DNA from: Streptomyces sp. R33
GTDB lineage: Bacteria > Actinomycetota > Actinomycetes > Streptomycetales > Streptomycetaceae
DNA length: 64,000 bases
Direction: 5' to 3'
Assembly: GCF_041200175.1 (NCBI RefSeq)
Contig: NZ_CP165727.1
Span: 3,943,501-4,007,500, forward strand
Shown here: in pieces, positions 49,280 to 59,127 of the stretch
How positions within the stretch are numbered: position 1 is the first letter of the stretch
Layout of the letters: every line of letters begins with the position of its first letter
Translations under genes and position numbers: made by a program
The notes under the pieces: generated by a model
The model's input: the letters and a program-made list of their open reading frames with translations, nothing else
Databases searched by the model: none
Told to the model about the DNA's origin: nothing

Positions 49280-50515
49280 TCAGGCAGCGGAGAGGTACGC
49301 GTTCCAGCCACCGGCCGGCGGCTGGCCCGGGGCCAGCCCCTGGAGCCGCGCCAGCAGCCTGGGGTCCTGAACGTCGAGCCAGTCGGCGAACTGCCGGAAG
49401 GAGACCAGCCGTACGTCCTTTTTGTCCGACATGCCCTTGAGGGCTTCCTCGACGGCGTCCATGTAGATGCCGCCGTTCCATTCCTCGAAGTGGTTGCCGA
49501 TGAAGAGCGGCGCGCGGTTCGTCTCGTACGCGCGCCGGAAACCGCCGAGGTAGGTGCCGGTGGCCTGGGTGCGCCAGGCCGGGTAGTTGGAGGGCACGCC
49601 CCGGGTGGTGTTCTTCGACTGGTTGGCGAGGATGTTGTAGTCCATCGACAGCACCTCGAAGGAGTGCCCGGGGAACGGCATGGACTGCAGCGGCAGGTCC
49701 CAGATGCCCGACTTCTTCCCCGGCCACACCTGGAGGCCGCCGGGCGAGGAGGCGTCGTAGCGCCAGCCCATCTTCTGCGCGACCGGCAGCATGTCGTCCC
49801 GGCCGAGCAGGCAGGGGGTGCGGCCGCCGACCAGTTCCTTGCGGTAGTCGAAGGGCAGGGGTTCGAGGTCGGTGAAGCCGGTGTTGGTGCGCCAGTTGGT
49901 GACGAAGGACACGGCCTGGTCGATCTCGCTCTGCCAGTCGTCCGGGGTCCAGTGGGCGACGGAGCCGGAGCCGGCGCAGAAGTGGCCGTTGAAGTGGGTC
50001 CCGATCTCGTGGCCGTCGAGCCACGCCTCGCGGACGCACTTCAGGGTGTTACGGACGTTCTCGTCCTTGAGGTAGCCGATGTCGGAGGCCCCGGCCGGGT
50101 TGTTCGGCGGCTTGTAGAGGTCCTTCTTCGACTCGGGCAGCAGGTAGATGCCGGAGAGGAAGAACGTCATGGCCGCGCCGTGATCCTTGGCGAGCTTGAG
50201 GAAGCGCGGGAAGAGGCCGTTGCCGATCTCTCCCGCGCCGTCCCAGCTGAACACCACGAACTGCGGCGGGGTCTCGCCCGGCTGGAGCGGTACGGGCTTG
50301 TCCGGCTGCCGGGGCTGCGGGCCGGAGTCGGCGGTGGAGCCGTCACCGATCGGCCGGGCCGCGGGCGCGGACCCGGACGGGCCGGAGCCGCCGGGACCCG
50401 GGCCCGGACGGGCCGGGCGGTCGCCGGCGCCGCAGCCGACGACCCCGGCCGCCACCGCGGCTGCGCCGAGCCCGAGCAGTCCCCTTCGAGTGAAGTCGCG
50501 CTTCGCGTCGCTCAT
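49280..50515 (-). CDS. Tat lipoprotein with polysaccharide-deacetylase-like domain
   Basis: 411 residues. N-terminus TRRGLLGLGAAAVAAGVVGCG has twin arginines (10-11) and lipobox C28. After a Pro/Gly linker, a NodB-like fold is suggested by PPQFVVFSWDGAGEIGNGLFPRFLKLAKDHGAAMTFFLSGIYLL and DGHEIGTHFNGHFC, which gives an Asp and two spaced histidines as metal ligands, a variant of the usual HxxxxH. It would act on cell-wall or exopolysaccharide. It lies in the hemL to ccsB run but with gaps of 74 and 90 bp, so it may have its own promoter. Confidence 0.8.
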   Translation of the reverse strand: MSDAKRDFTRRGLLGLGAAAVAAGVVGCGAGDRPARPGPGPGGSGPSGSAPAARPIGDGSTADSGPQPRQPDKPVPLQPGETPPQFVVFSWDGAGEIGNGLFPRFLKLAKDHGAAMTFFLSGIYLLPESKKDLYKPPNNPAGASDIGYLKDENVRNTLKCVREAWLDGHEIGTHFNGHFCAGSGSVAHWTPDDWQSEIDQAVSFVTNWRTNTGFTDLEPLPFDYRKELVGGRTPCLLGRDDMLPVAQKMGWRYDASSPGGLQVWPGKKSGIWDLPLQSMPFPGHSFEVLSMDYNILANQSKNTTRGVPSNYPAWRTQATGTYLGGFRRAYETNRAPLFIGNHFEEWNGGIYMDAVEEALKGMSDKKDVRLVSFRQFADWLDVQDPRLLARLQGLAPGQPPAGGWNAYLSAA

Positions 50516-50589
50516 GAATAGTCACATAAACGGACTTTTCAATGAAGTCGAGGCTCCGCGCGGCGATTCGACAGGACTTGTATGAACTT

Positions 50590-51266
50590 TTAGGCGCCGA
50601 AGGCCTTCGACTTGCCCTTCACCGGCTTCGCCCCCGCGAGCAGATGCGCCGGGACCAGGTCCCGGGCCGGCTCGCTGTAGCCCACCGACACCAGCCGGTC
50701 GCCCTGGTACGTGAACGACGTCAGCGAGGCCAGCGTGCACTGCCGGCGCCGCGGGTCGTGCCACAGCCGGCGCTTCTCCGCGAAGCTGCGCACGATCCAG
50801 ATCGGCAGCTGGTGGCTGACCGCCACCGCCTCGTGGCCGCGGGCCGCATCGCGCGCCGCCTCGATGGCGCTCGTCATCCGGACGACCTGCTCCACGTACG
50901 GCTCGCCCCAGGACGGCTTGAACGGGTTCGTCAGGTGCTTCCAGTTGGCGGGCTTGCGCAGCGCGCCGTCCCCGACACCGAAGGTCTTGCCCTCGAAGAC
51001 GTTCTCCGCCTCCAGCAGGCGCGCGTCCGTCGCCACGACCAGGCCGTGGCCCTTGGCGACCGGCGCCGCCGTCTCCTGCGCCCGCTCCAGCGGGGAGGAG
51101 ACCACGTACGTGATGTCACGGTTCTGCAGGTGCTCCGCGACCCGCTCGGCCATCTCGCGGCCCAGCTCGGAGAGGTGGTAGCCGGAACGACGCCCGTAGA
51201 GGACCCCGTCCGGGTTGTGTACCTCGCCGTGCCGCATCAGGTGGACGACGGTGATCTCGCTGCTGC

Positions 51267-51270
<4 letters not shown>
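50590..51270 (-). CDS. histidine phosphatase superfamily protein
   Basis: 226 residues from ATG 51270. The phosphatase motif VVHLMRHGEVHNP (RHG) holds the catalytic His, SSPLERAQETA the second Arg, and AVAVSHQLPIWIV the second His. It resembles phosphoglycerate-mutase-like phosphatases; the substrate is open. Its ATG overlaps the hemL stop by 4 bp, so the two are translated together. Confidence 0.9.
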
Positions 51271-52601
<1,331 letters not shown>

Positions 52602-52735
52602 GGTCTCATCAGGCCGCGACTGACTTGCGGACGGGCGTTTCACCGCGCCGCCCCTGGGGAGGTCACTGCCATGATGATCAGGCTGCGTGGCGGGGGCCGC
52701 GGGGCCGGGGCAGGCAAGACCAGTCGGGTGGAGAT

Positions 52736-53344
52736 ATGCAACGCGGTGGTGGACCGGGCGAGGGTACGGACGGCCTCGACCCGCAGCGCGCCCGCGAGGC
52801 GCGCGAAGCCCGCCGACGGGGCAAGCACCGGCGCCGGGCAGCGGACGCGGCCGATCCGGTACCCGGGCCCCTCGAGGACCCGGACGGCCTGCCCAAGGGC
52901 CGCGGCATGGGTGTGACGTACAAGTACTTCGGCGCGCCCGACGGCGCGACGGCGGCCCGGGTCCCCGTCACGATGCGGCCCGAGGAGCTCGGCGGCGACG
53001 AGCTCGGCATGGGCGGCCTGTTCACGAAGATCAAGCCGGAGACGGTGGCCGCGATGGTCCTGACGGGCATCGAGGGCATACCCCTGCACAAGGTCCCCCC
53101 GCTGGAGCTGGTCGTCCTCCACCCCGACTACGCGGTGGTCAAGCTCCCGATGACGGTGGTCGACCCGCTGCGCGGCATCGGCGAGGAATCGGTCGGCGCC
53201 GCGGCGTTCATCTGGTCCACGGTCCCGGACCGCGGCGGCCCCCGCGACGCCTTCAACGTCTACCAGCTGCTCCACGAGTGGCAGGACTTCAGCCACCGCC
53301 TCCACGAGGCCGGCCACCAGCCGTACTGCCTGGTCTGGCCCTGA
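52736..53344 (+). CDS. conserved hypothetical protein
   Basis: 202 residues from ATG 52736, with GGAG 6 nt upstream. The N-terminal ~60 residues are charged and low-complexity (AREAREARRRGKHRRRAAD). The rest is a compact domain: GVTYKYFGAPDGATAARVPVTMRPEELGGDELGMGGLFTKIKPETVAAMVLTGIEGIPLHKVPPLELVVLHPDYAVVKLPMTVVDPLRGIGEESVGAAAFIWSTVPD. I recognise no family. It is divergent from hemL. Confidence 0.78.
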   Translation: MQRGGGPGEGTDGLDPQRAREAREARRRGKHRRRAADAADPVPGPLEDPDGLPKGRGMGVTYKYFGAPDGATAARVPVTMRPEELGGDELGMGGLFTKIKPETVAAMVLTGIEGIPLHKVPPLELVVLHPDYAVVKLPMTVVDPLRGIGEESVGAAAFIWSTVPDRGGPRDAFNVYQLLHEWQDFSHRLHEAGHQPYCLVWP

Positions 53345-53362
53345 CGGCTTCCGGTCGCCCGG

Positions 53363-54394
53363 TCAGCCGGCGGCGAGGGTCTTCAGGGCGCGCTCGTGCA
53401 GCGGGTTGATCCGGATGCGCGAGGCGGCGCCGTTGTGGACGGCGTTGGTGACGATCACCACGTACCGGCCGGTGGCGGGAGCGAGGTGGAGGCTCGTACC
53501 GGTGAATCCGTGGTGGTACGCCACGGTGCCGCCCGCGGCGAGGATCCAGCCCAGACCGCGCTGCAGGCCCGGCTCGATCTCGGCCTGCGGGACGAGGCTG
53601 GTCCGCAGCCACCCGTCCAGCGGACTCCCGTCGCCTGCGAGCAGGTGCTCGGCGTACGTGGCGAGGTCGGCGGCCGGTGCGAAGACCCCGGCGTGGCCGG
53701 CGACGCCGCCCATCACGGCCGCGTTCTCGTCGTGGACGGCCCCCCAGAGCCGGTCGTGGCCGTCGTGCCGCTCGGTCGGCGCGACCCGGGGCGACTGCGC
53801 GACGGGCCCGTACGCGGTGTCCGCCATGCCCAGCTCGGCCCACAGGACGGCGGCGAGCTCGTCCAGCGGCTGCCGGTGGACGTGGGCGAGGGCCAGGCCG
53901 AGGAGGATGTAGCCGCGGTTGATGTAGCGGTGCGTGCCCGGCATGTTCTCCATGAGCTCCCGGCAGATCAGCTCGTGCAGGGGCCGCTCGGTCAGGTCGT
54001 AGAGGTCGAGCCGGGTCGCGGCCCGCAGGCCGGAGGTGTGCGAGAGCAGCTGGCGCACGGTGGCCTCCGCGCTCGGCATCGCGCCCTCCATCGGCGGCAG
54101 GAACTCCCGTACCCGGGTGTCGAGGTCGAGCAGGCCCGCGTCGACGGCACGGCCGACGAGCGGCCAGGTGGCCGTGACCTTCGTCAGGGACGCGATGTCG
54201 TAGACGGTGTTCGCGTCGGGCGTGCCCGGGCCCGTGAACGGGGAGACGACGCCGGCCGACCGGACGGTGCGGTCCCCGCCCGCCGTACCGCAGACGACGA
54301 CCCCGCCCGGGGTGGCGCCGTCGGCGACGATCTCGCGCAGCGCGTCGTGCAGTCCGCTGGTCTCGGCGGTCGTGAACGGTACGGCCTGGTTCAT
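53363..54394 (-). CDS. serine hydrolase, beta-lactamase/penicillin-binding-protein-like (class C fold)
   Basis: 343 residues from ATG 54394 with GGAGG upstream. The catalytic SxxK is in VYDIASLTKVTATWP, the YxN motif in HRYINRGYILLGLA, and HHGFTGTS replaces the KTG-type box. There is no signal peptide, so it is cytoplasmic, an esterase or peptidase rather than a secreted lactamase. It lies 90 bp after the flavoenzyme gene on the same strand. Confidence 0.88.
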   Translation of the reverse strand: MNQAVPFTTAETSGLHDALREIVADGATPGGVVVCGTAGGDRTVRSAGVVSPFTGPGTPDANTVYDIASLTKVTATWPLVGRAVDAGLLDLDTRVREFLPPMEGAMPSAEATVRQLLSHTSGLRAATRLDLYDLTERPLHELICRELMENMPGTHRYINRGYILLGLALAHVHRQPLDELAAVLWAELGMADTAYGPVAQSPRVAPTERHDGHDRLWGAVHDENAAVMGGVAGHAGVFAPAADLATYAEHLLAGDGSPLDGWLRTSLVPQAEIEPGLQRGLGWILAAGGTVAYHHGFTGTSLHLAPATGRYVVIVTNAVHNGAASRIRINPLHERALKTLAAG

Positions 54395-54483
54395 CTGTGC
54401 CTCCGGCTCGGTCGTGGCCTCTGCTCTCACCACCCAGCCTGGCCATCCCGTCGCACCAGTGCCCGTAGCCGCGCCGGAGGCGG

Positions 54484-55908
54484 CTAGGCGGCGGTCCGGG
54501 CCGCCGGCGGGATGTTCTGGTTGAGGCGGAACACGTTCCCCGGGTCCCACTCGGTCTTCAGCGCCCGCAGCCGGTCCAGCTTCCGCTCCCGCGCACCGTA
54601 GGCCTGGCGGATCCGCTGCTCGCCCTCGTCCATCAGGAAGTTCACGTACACACCCGCGTGGTACGGCTCCAGCGCCGACCAGAACTCACGGACCCACCCG
54701 CACTCCTCGGCGAACCCCTCCGGCGTCTTCGTGATCCCGTTGATGTTGAGCATGTGGCCCAGCTCCCGCCCGCCCGCCGCCGTGTCGTCCTCGCCGACCC
54801 GGGCGACCGCACCGCCCAGCTGGAACAGCGGGAACCCGCTCTGCGGCGAGTCGATCCGCCCCGCGTACTCGGCCATCGTCTCCACGACCCCGTCGGCGAG
54901 CCGGTCGAGGCCGCAGCCCCGGAAGTAGTACCACCAGCCGTGCGGGAACGACGCGTCGAACATCGCCTGGTGGGCCAGGTACGGCTTCGGCCGGCACAGA
55001 TCGAGCAGTGGCCGACCGAACTCCCGCATCGGCCGCATCACTTCCTCCCCGGCCGCCACCTCCCCCACCCAGCAGCCGATCACCATCACCACGCGCCGGC
55101 CGTACAGCTCCGGCGGGATCGCCGGCAGCGGCGGGACCTTGCGGTGGACGACGATCGTCGTCAGCTCGTCGGGCACCTGCGCGATCCACTCCCGGTAGCG
55201 GCCCAGCACCTGCGCCGAATCCTCCACCGGCCACATCACCGGCCCGGCCAGCACGGTCGGGCCGACCGGGTTCAGCCGGAACGTGAACTCCGTGACGATC
55301 CCGAAATTGCCGCCCGCCCCGCGCATCCCCCAGAACAGCTCCGGCTCGTGCGACGCGCTCGCCGTGATCCGGTCCCCGGCCGCCGTGACCAGGTCGACCG
55401 ACAGCAGCTGGTCCACGCTCAGCCCGTACTTGCGGCTCAGCCAGCCGATCCCGCCGCCGAGGGTGAGCCCCGCAACGCCCGTGTGCGTCACGATCCCCGA
55501 CGGCACCGCCAGCCCGAACGGCTGCGTCGCCGCGTCCAGCTCGCCGAGCAGCACCCCCGCCTGGACCCGGACCGTACGGGCCTCGGGGTCCACCCGGACC
55601 TCCTTCAGCGCCGACAGGTCGATCACCACGCCGCCGTCGCAGACCGAATGCCCGGGGAAACTGTGCCCGCCGCTGCGCACCGCGACCGGCGCGCCCGTCT
55701 CCACCGCCCACTTCAGCGCCGCCACCACATCGGCCGAACCGGTGCAGGGCGCGATCAGGGCGGGATGCCGGTCGATCGCACCGTTCCAGATCCGCCGACG
55801 CTCCTCGTACGGGGCGTCCCCGGCCCGCACCAGGCTGCCCCTGAAGGAACGCGCCAGCTCGTGGTACGCGGAGTCGTCCAGCCGGACCGGCACAGTCGAG
55901 GTACCCAT
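54484..55908 (-). CDS. FAD-linked oxidoreductase, berberine-bridge-enzyme type
   Basis: 474 residues from ATG 55908 (GGGAG upstream). The FAD-binding part has APVAVRSGGHSFPGHSV, whose His is the usual covalent FAD site, GVAGLTLGGGIGWLSRKYGLSVDQLLSVDLVTAAG and ELFWGMRGAGGNFGIVTEF. The C-terminal berberine-type segment (YVNFLMDEGE...YGARERKLDRLRALKTEWDPGNVFRLNQNI) is present. I see no cysteine at the place used by bicovalent enzymes. Members oxidise sugars, alkaloids and polyketides; no biosynthetic cluster surrounds it. Confidence 0.9.
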   Translation of the reverse strand: MGTSTVPVRLDDSAYHELARSFRGSLVRAGDAPYEERRRIWNGAIDRHPALIAPCTGSADVVAALKWAVETGAPVAVRSGGHSFPGHSVCDGGVVIDLSALKEVRVDPEARTVRVQAGVLLGELDAATQPFGLAVPSGIVTHTGVAGLTLGGGIGWLSRKYGLSVDQLLSVDLVTAAGDRITASASHEPELFWGMRGAGGNFGIVTEFTFRLNPVGPTVLAGPVMWPVEDSAQVLGRYREWIAQVPDELTTIVVHRKVPPLPAIPPELYGRRVVMVIGCWVGEVAAGEEVMRPMREFGRPLLDLCRPKPYLAHQAMFDASFPHGWWYYFRGCGLDRLADGVVETMAEYAGRIDSPQSGFPLFQLGGAVARVGEDDTAAGGRELGHMLNINGITKTPEGFAEECGWVREFWSALEPYHAGVYVNFLMDEGEQRIRQAYGARERKLDRLRALKTEWDPGNVFRLNQNIPPAARTAA

Positions 55909-56012
55909 GCGAACTCCCGGCGGCTCGCCACCGCTCTCCCACGAGTCTTCCACCCCGCAGGCGGGCGGGCCAGCCGTGGACCGCCGACTCCCGGCGCCCA
56001 TAAAGCGGGGTT

Positions 56013-56264
56013 ATGGGGGTATGGCCCCGATACCGCTACCGGCGGCCAACCCCCGGGCGGAGGGCTCAGCGCGCTGGGCCCGGCCTGGATCATCGCCCGC
56101 TCCCGCAAGGGGTCGCTCATTCCCCCGCCCTGCGGCGGGCGGACCCCGTCACCTCTGCCGTCCTGCTCGCCTTCGCCGCGAGCAACCTGGTCGCCTGCTT
56201 CTTCCTGCAGGGCTTCGCCTGGCAGATGCCGGGCGACCCCACCGGCTACGCCCTGTTCCACTGA
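56013..56264 (+). CDS. possible small membrane protein
   Basis: 83 codons from ATG 56013. Only the last ~38 residues look protein-like: SAVLLAFAASNLVACFFLQGFAWQMPGDPTG, one membrane helix. The first 45 residues are Arg/Pro/Gly-rich as expected of non-coding high-GC DNA. I see no good start closer to the helix. It may be a remnant or spurious. Confidence 0.25.
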   Translation: MGVWPRYRYRRPTPGRRAQRAGPGLDHRPLPQGVAHSPALRRADPVTSAVLLAFAASNLVACFFLQGFAWQMPGDPTGYALFH

Positions 56265-56350
56265 TCCCCGGGTCCCGCCGGGCGCGCCCCGCCTGCGGCA
56301 ACACCGTAAATTCGGCCGCGCCGCCGCGGCCCCGATGGCATGCTGACAGC

Positions 56351-57091
56351 GTGAACGGACCCGGCATTCAGCTCACCCTCGCCCCCGAACTACGCCTGTT
56401 CGCCCCGCCCAGCCGGCGCGCCGAACGCGTACCGACCGCCACCGACGGCGCCTCCAGCCTCGGCCACGTCGTCGAATCGGCCGGCGTCCCGCTCACCGAG
56501 GTCGGCCGGCTCCTCGTCGACGGCCGTGAGGTGCCCGTCTCCTACGTGCCCAGCGCCGGGCAGTCCGTCGAGGTCTTCGGCGTCGAGCGCCCCCAGCACG
56601 TCCCCGGCGCCCCGCCGCTGCGCTTCCTCCTCGACGTCCACCTCGGCACCCTCGCCCGCCGCCTGCGCCTGCTCGGCGTGGACGCCGCGTACGAGAACGA
56701 GGACATCGGCGACCCCGCCCTCGCCACCCGCTCCGCCGCCGAACAGCGCGTCCTGCTCTCCCGCGACCGCGGACTGCTGCGCCGCCGCGAGCTCTTCGCC
56801 GGCGCGTACGTCTACAGCGACAACCCCGACGAGCAACTGCGCGACGTCCTCGGCCGGTTCGCCCCCGCCCTCGCGCCGTGGACCCGCTGCACCGCCTGCA
56901 ACGGGCCGCTGCGCAACGCCGACAAGGAAAGCGTCGGCGACCGCCTCGAGAGCGGCACGCACCGCTCGTACGACGTTTTCGCCCAGTGCACGGCGTGCGA
57001 GCGCGTCTACTGGCGCGGCGCCCACCACGCCCGCCTGGAGCGGATCGTCAGTGAGGCCGTGGAGGAATTCGGCGGCGTGGCCACGCCGTAG
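56351..57091 (+). CDS. Mut7-C RNase-like protein with ubiquitin-like N-terminus and zinc ribbon
   Basis: 246 residues from GTG 56351. The first ~85 residues are a ubiquitin-like (ThiS/MoaD-type) fold. The Mut7-C part is a PIN-like nuclease: RFLLDVHLGTLARRLRLLGVDAAYENED, then RSAAEQRVLLSRDRGLLRR, supplying the acidic residues. The C-terminus is a zinc ribbon (RCTACNGPL...QCTACERVYWRGAHHARLERIV). The combination matches the Mut7-C ubiquitin/RNAse family; it probably cuts RNA, substrate unknown. Its stop codon lies in the loop of a terminator hairpin. Confidence 0.9.
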   Translation: MNGPGIQLTLAPELRLFAPPSRRAERVPTATDGASSLGHVVESAGVPLTEVGRLLVDGREVPVSYVPSAGQSVEVFGVERPQHVPGAPPLRFLLDVHLGTLARRLRLLGVDAAYENEDIGDPALATRSAAEQRVLLSRDRGLLRRRELFAGAYVYSDNPDEQLRDVLGRFAPALAPWTRCTACNGPLRNADKESVGDRLESGTHRSYDVFAQCTACERVYWRGAHHARLERIVSEAVEEFGGVATP

Positions 57092-57106
57092 TCCGGCGTG
57101 GCCACG
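57076..57106 (+). terminator. 13-bp perfect hairpin whose loop holds the stop codon
   Basis: CGTGGCCACGCCG (57076-57088) and its exact complement (57094-57106) enclose TAGTC; the TAG at 57089-57091 is the stop of the Mut7-C gene. Confidence 0.7.
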
Positions 57107-57124
57107 CGGGGCCCGGCCCCCGGC

Positions 57125-57643
57125 TCAGAACGCGTACGCGTCGCCCGTGTCCAGCGCCAGCACCGCGTGCTGGTTGTTGGACAGGTCCCGGTCGGACGCC
57201 CCGCCGTTCCACCACGTGTCGATCCGGACCACCACCTCCGGCTGCCGCTCCTTCAGCTCCAGCAGCAGCCCGATGTGCCGGCCCCGCCCGTGCAGCGGCA
57301 GCTCGCCCGTTTCGCACACCACCTCGCGCAGCCCGGCCCGCGCGCAGCCCTCCGCCAGCTCCTGCCGGTCCGCGAGCTCCGCCGACAGCCGCACCCGCAG
57401 CGTCGCGTTCGGCAGCGCGGCCGGCCCCTCGTTCTGCGGCACCACCCACACCCTCAGCCGCCCTTGCGACAGGGACACCCGCCCGTGGTACGCCACGTCC
57501 GCCTCGGGCCCGGTCCACGCCTCGGCCCTCCCGGACGTCCCAGGGACCCCGGGCACCCCAGGCACCCCGGACACCCCGAGCACCAGCAAGCCCGCCACCA
57601 CCACACTCCGTACGGCACCACGGCGCACCGCCACCACCTCCAC
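57125..57643 (-). CDS. secreted hypothetical protein
   Basis: 172 residues. A signal peptide (VRSVVVAGLLVLGVSGVPGVPGVPG) contains VPG repeats made by 9-bp direct repeats. The mature part is a single beta-rich domain (EADVAYHGRVSLSQGRLRVWVVPQNEGPAALPNATLRVRLSAELADRQE, then RIDTWWNGGASDRDLSNNQHAVLALDTGDAYAF) resembling a CARDB-like or DUF11-like fold, with two cysteines. Family not recognised. Confidence 0.75.
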   Translation of the reverse strand: MEVVAVRRGAVRSVVVAGLLVLGVSGVPGVPGVPGTSGRAEAWTGPEADVAYHGRVSLSQGRLRVWVVPQNEGPAALPNATLRVRLSAELADRQELAEGCARAGLREVVCETGELPLHGRGRHIGLLLELKERQPEVVVRIDTWWNGGASDRDLSNNQHAVLALDTGDAYAF

Positions 57644-57764
57644 GCGCGGAGGCTAGCCAGCACCGCCCCCGACCGGTCGGACCATCACACGAACGAGGGC
57701 GAGCCCTCCCCCAACCGGCGGGCGCCGCCCCGGGCCCGGAACCCGCCTGCGTACGCTTCGAGCC

Positions 57765-58100
57765 ATGCTGATCGCCCGCTCCGCCGCCCTGTTCGCCCTC
57801 GCCGCGCTCCTCGAGATCGGCGGCGCGTGGCTCGTCTGGCAGGGCGTCCGCGAGCACAAGGGCTGGGCCTGGATCGGCGCCGGCGTCATCGCCCTCGGCC
57901 TCTACGGCTTCGTCGCCACCCTGCAGCCCCAGGGCGACTTCGCCCGCATCCTCGCCGCGTACGGCGGAGTCTTCGTCGCCGGCTCCCTCGTGTGGGGCAT
58001 GGCCGCCGACGGCTACCGACCCGACCGCTGGGACATCGCCGGCGCCCTCGTCTGCCTCGCCGGCATGGCGGTGATCATGTACGCCCCGCGCGGCCGCTGA
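57765..58100 (+). CDS. YnfA/UPF0060 family membrane protein
   Basis: 111 residues, four membrane helices. ALFALAALLEIGGAWLVWQGVREHKGWAWIGAGVIALGLYGFVATLQP and FGRxYAAYGGVFV-like GDFARILAAYGGVFVAGSLVWGMAADGYRPDRWDIAGALVCLAGMAVIMY are diagnostic. The family is related to small multidrug resistance proteins; physiological substrate unclear. It is followed 62 bp later by an SDR gene. Confidence 0.93.
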   Translation: MLIARSAALFALAALLEIGGAWLVWQGVREHKGWAWIGAGVIALGLYGFVATLQPQGDFARILAAYGGVFVAGSLVWGMAADGYRPDRWDIAGALVCLAGMAVIMYAPRGR

Positions 58101-58162
58101 GCCCCGCCTATGCTGGCGGATATCCGCCCGTACGCATGACCGAACGACCGAGGAGCCCGCAC

Positions 58163-58927
58163 ATGAGCACGGCCGCCACCCGAACCGCCGTAGTCACCGG
58201 CGCGAGCAGCGGCATCGGCGCGGCCACCGCCCGCCGGCTCGCCGACGCCGGCTACCACGTCGTCCTCACGGCCCGCCGCAAGGACCGCATCGAGGCCCTC
58301 GCCGCGGAGCTCACGGCAGGCGGCCACTTGGCCACGGCCCACGCCCTCGACGTCACCGACCGGCCCGCCGTCGACGCCTTCGCGGCCTCCCTCGACCGCT
58401 GTGACGTCCTCGTCAACAACGCCGGCGGCGCCATCGGAGCCGAGCCCGTCGCCACCGGCGACCCCGCCGACTGGCGCACCATGTACGAGGTCAACGTCAT
58501 CGGCACGCTCAACCTCACCCAGGCCCTGCTCCCCGCCCTCGTCGCCTCCGGCGACGGCACGGTCGTGGTCCTCTCCTCCACCGCCGGGCACTCCACGTAC
58601 GAGGGCGGCGCCGGCTACGTCGCCGCCAAGAACGGCGCCCGCGTCCTGGCCGAGACCCTCCGCCTGGAGATCGTCGGCCAGCCCGTCCGCGTCATCGAGA
58701 TCGCCCCGGGCATGGTGAAGACCGAGGAATTCGCCAAGACCCGCTTCCGCGGTGACGCCGAGAAGGCCGAGAAGGTCTACGCGGGCGTCGCGGCCCCCCT
58801 CACCGCCGACGACGTGGCCGACACCATCACCTGGGCCGTGACCCGCCCCAGCCACGTCAACATCGACCTCCTGGTGGTCCGCCCCCGAGCCCAGGCCTCG
58901 AACACCAAGGTCCACCGCGACCTCTAG
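58163..58927 (+). CDS. short-chain dehydrogenase/reductase
   Basis: 254 residues from ATG 58163, with GAGGAG 7 nt upstream. Classical SDR motifs: TGASSGIG (NAD(P) loop), LVNNAGG, VVLSSTAGHSTYEGGAGYVAAKNG with the Ser and YxxxK catalytic residues. The ARRKDR after the second strand favours NADP. IDLLVVRPRAQASNTKVHR at the end resembles the YdfG/serine-dehydrogenase subgroup. Convergent with rtcB. Confidence 0.92.
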   Translation: MSTAATRTAVVTGASSGIGAATARRLADAGYHVVLTARRKDRIEALAAELTAGGHLATAHALDVTDRPAVDAFAASLDRCDVLVNNAGGAIGAEPVATGDPADWRTMYEVNVIGTLNLTQALLPALVASGDGTVVVLSSTAGHSTYEGGAGYVAAKNGARVLAETLRLEIVGQPVRVIEIAPGMVKTEEFAKTRFRGDAEKAEKVYAGVAAPLTADDVADTITWAVTRPSHVNIDLLVVRPRAQASNTKVHRDL

Positions 58928-59127
58928 ACGTACGGCACGAGCCCGGCGGCCTTCACATGCAGCAGGAGGGCTGCCGTCAACCCCCTTGGCCCGCCGTGCA
59001 GTTGGACGGCCCCTCACCCACACGACACCGTATGGGTGAATCCGTGCGGAATGTCGGCGGGCGCGGCTACGCTCCCCAACACGACCGGTCCGGGCTCCTC
59101 CGTTCCCCCGACAACTGCGCGCAGGCG

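Noticed and set aside
54484..57091. A biosynthetic gene cluster around the berberine-type flavoenzyme
   Set aside because: Neighbours are a serine hydrolase, a Mut7-C nuclease-like gene and hypothetical proteins; no core synthase is present.
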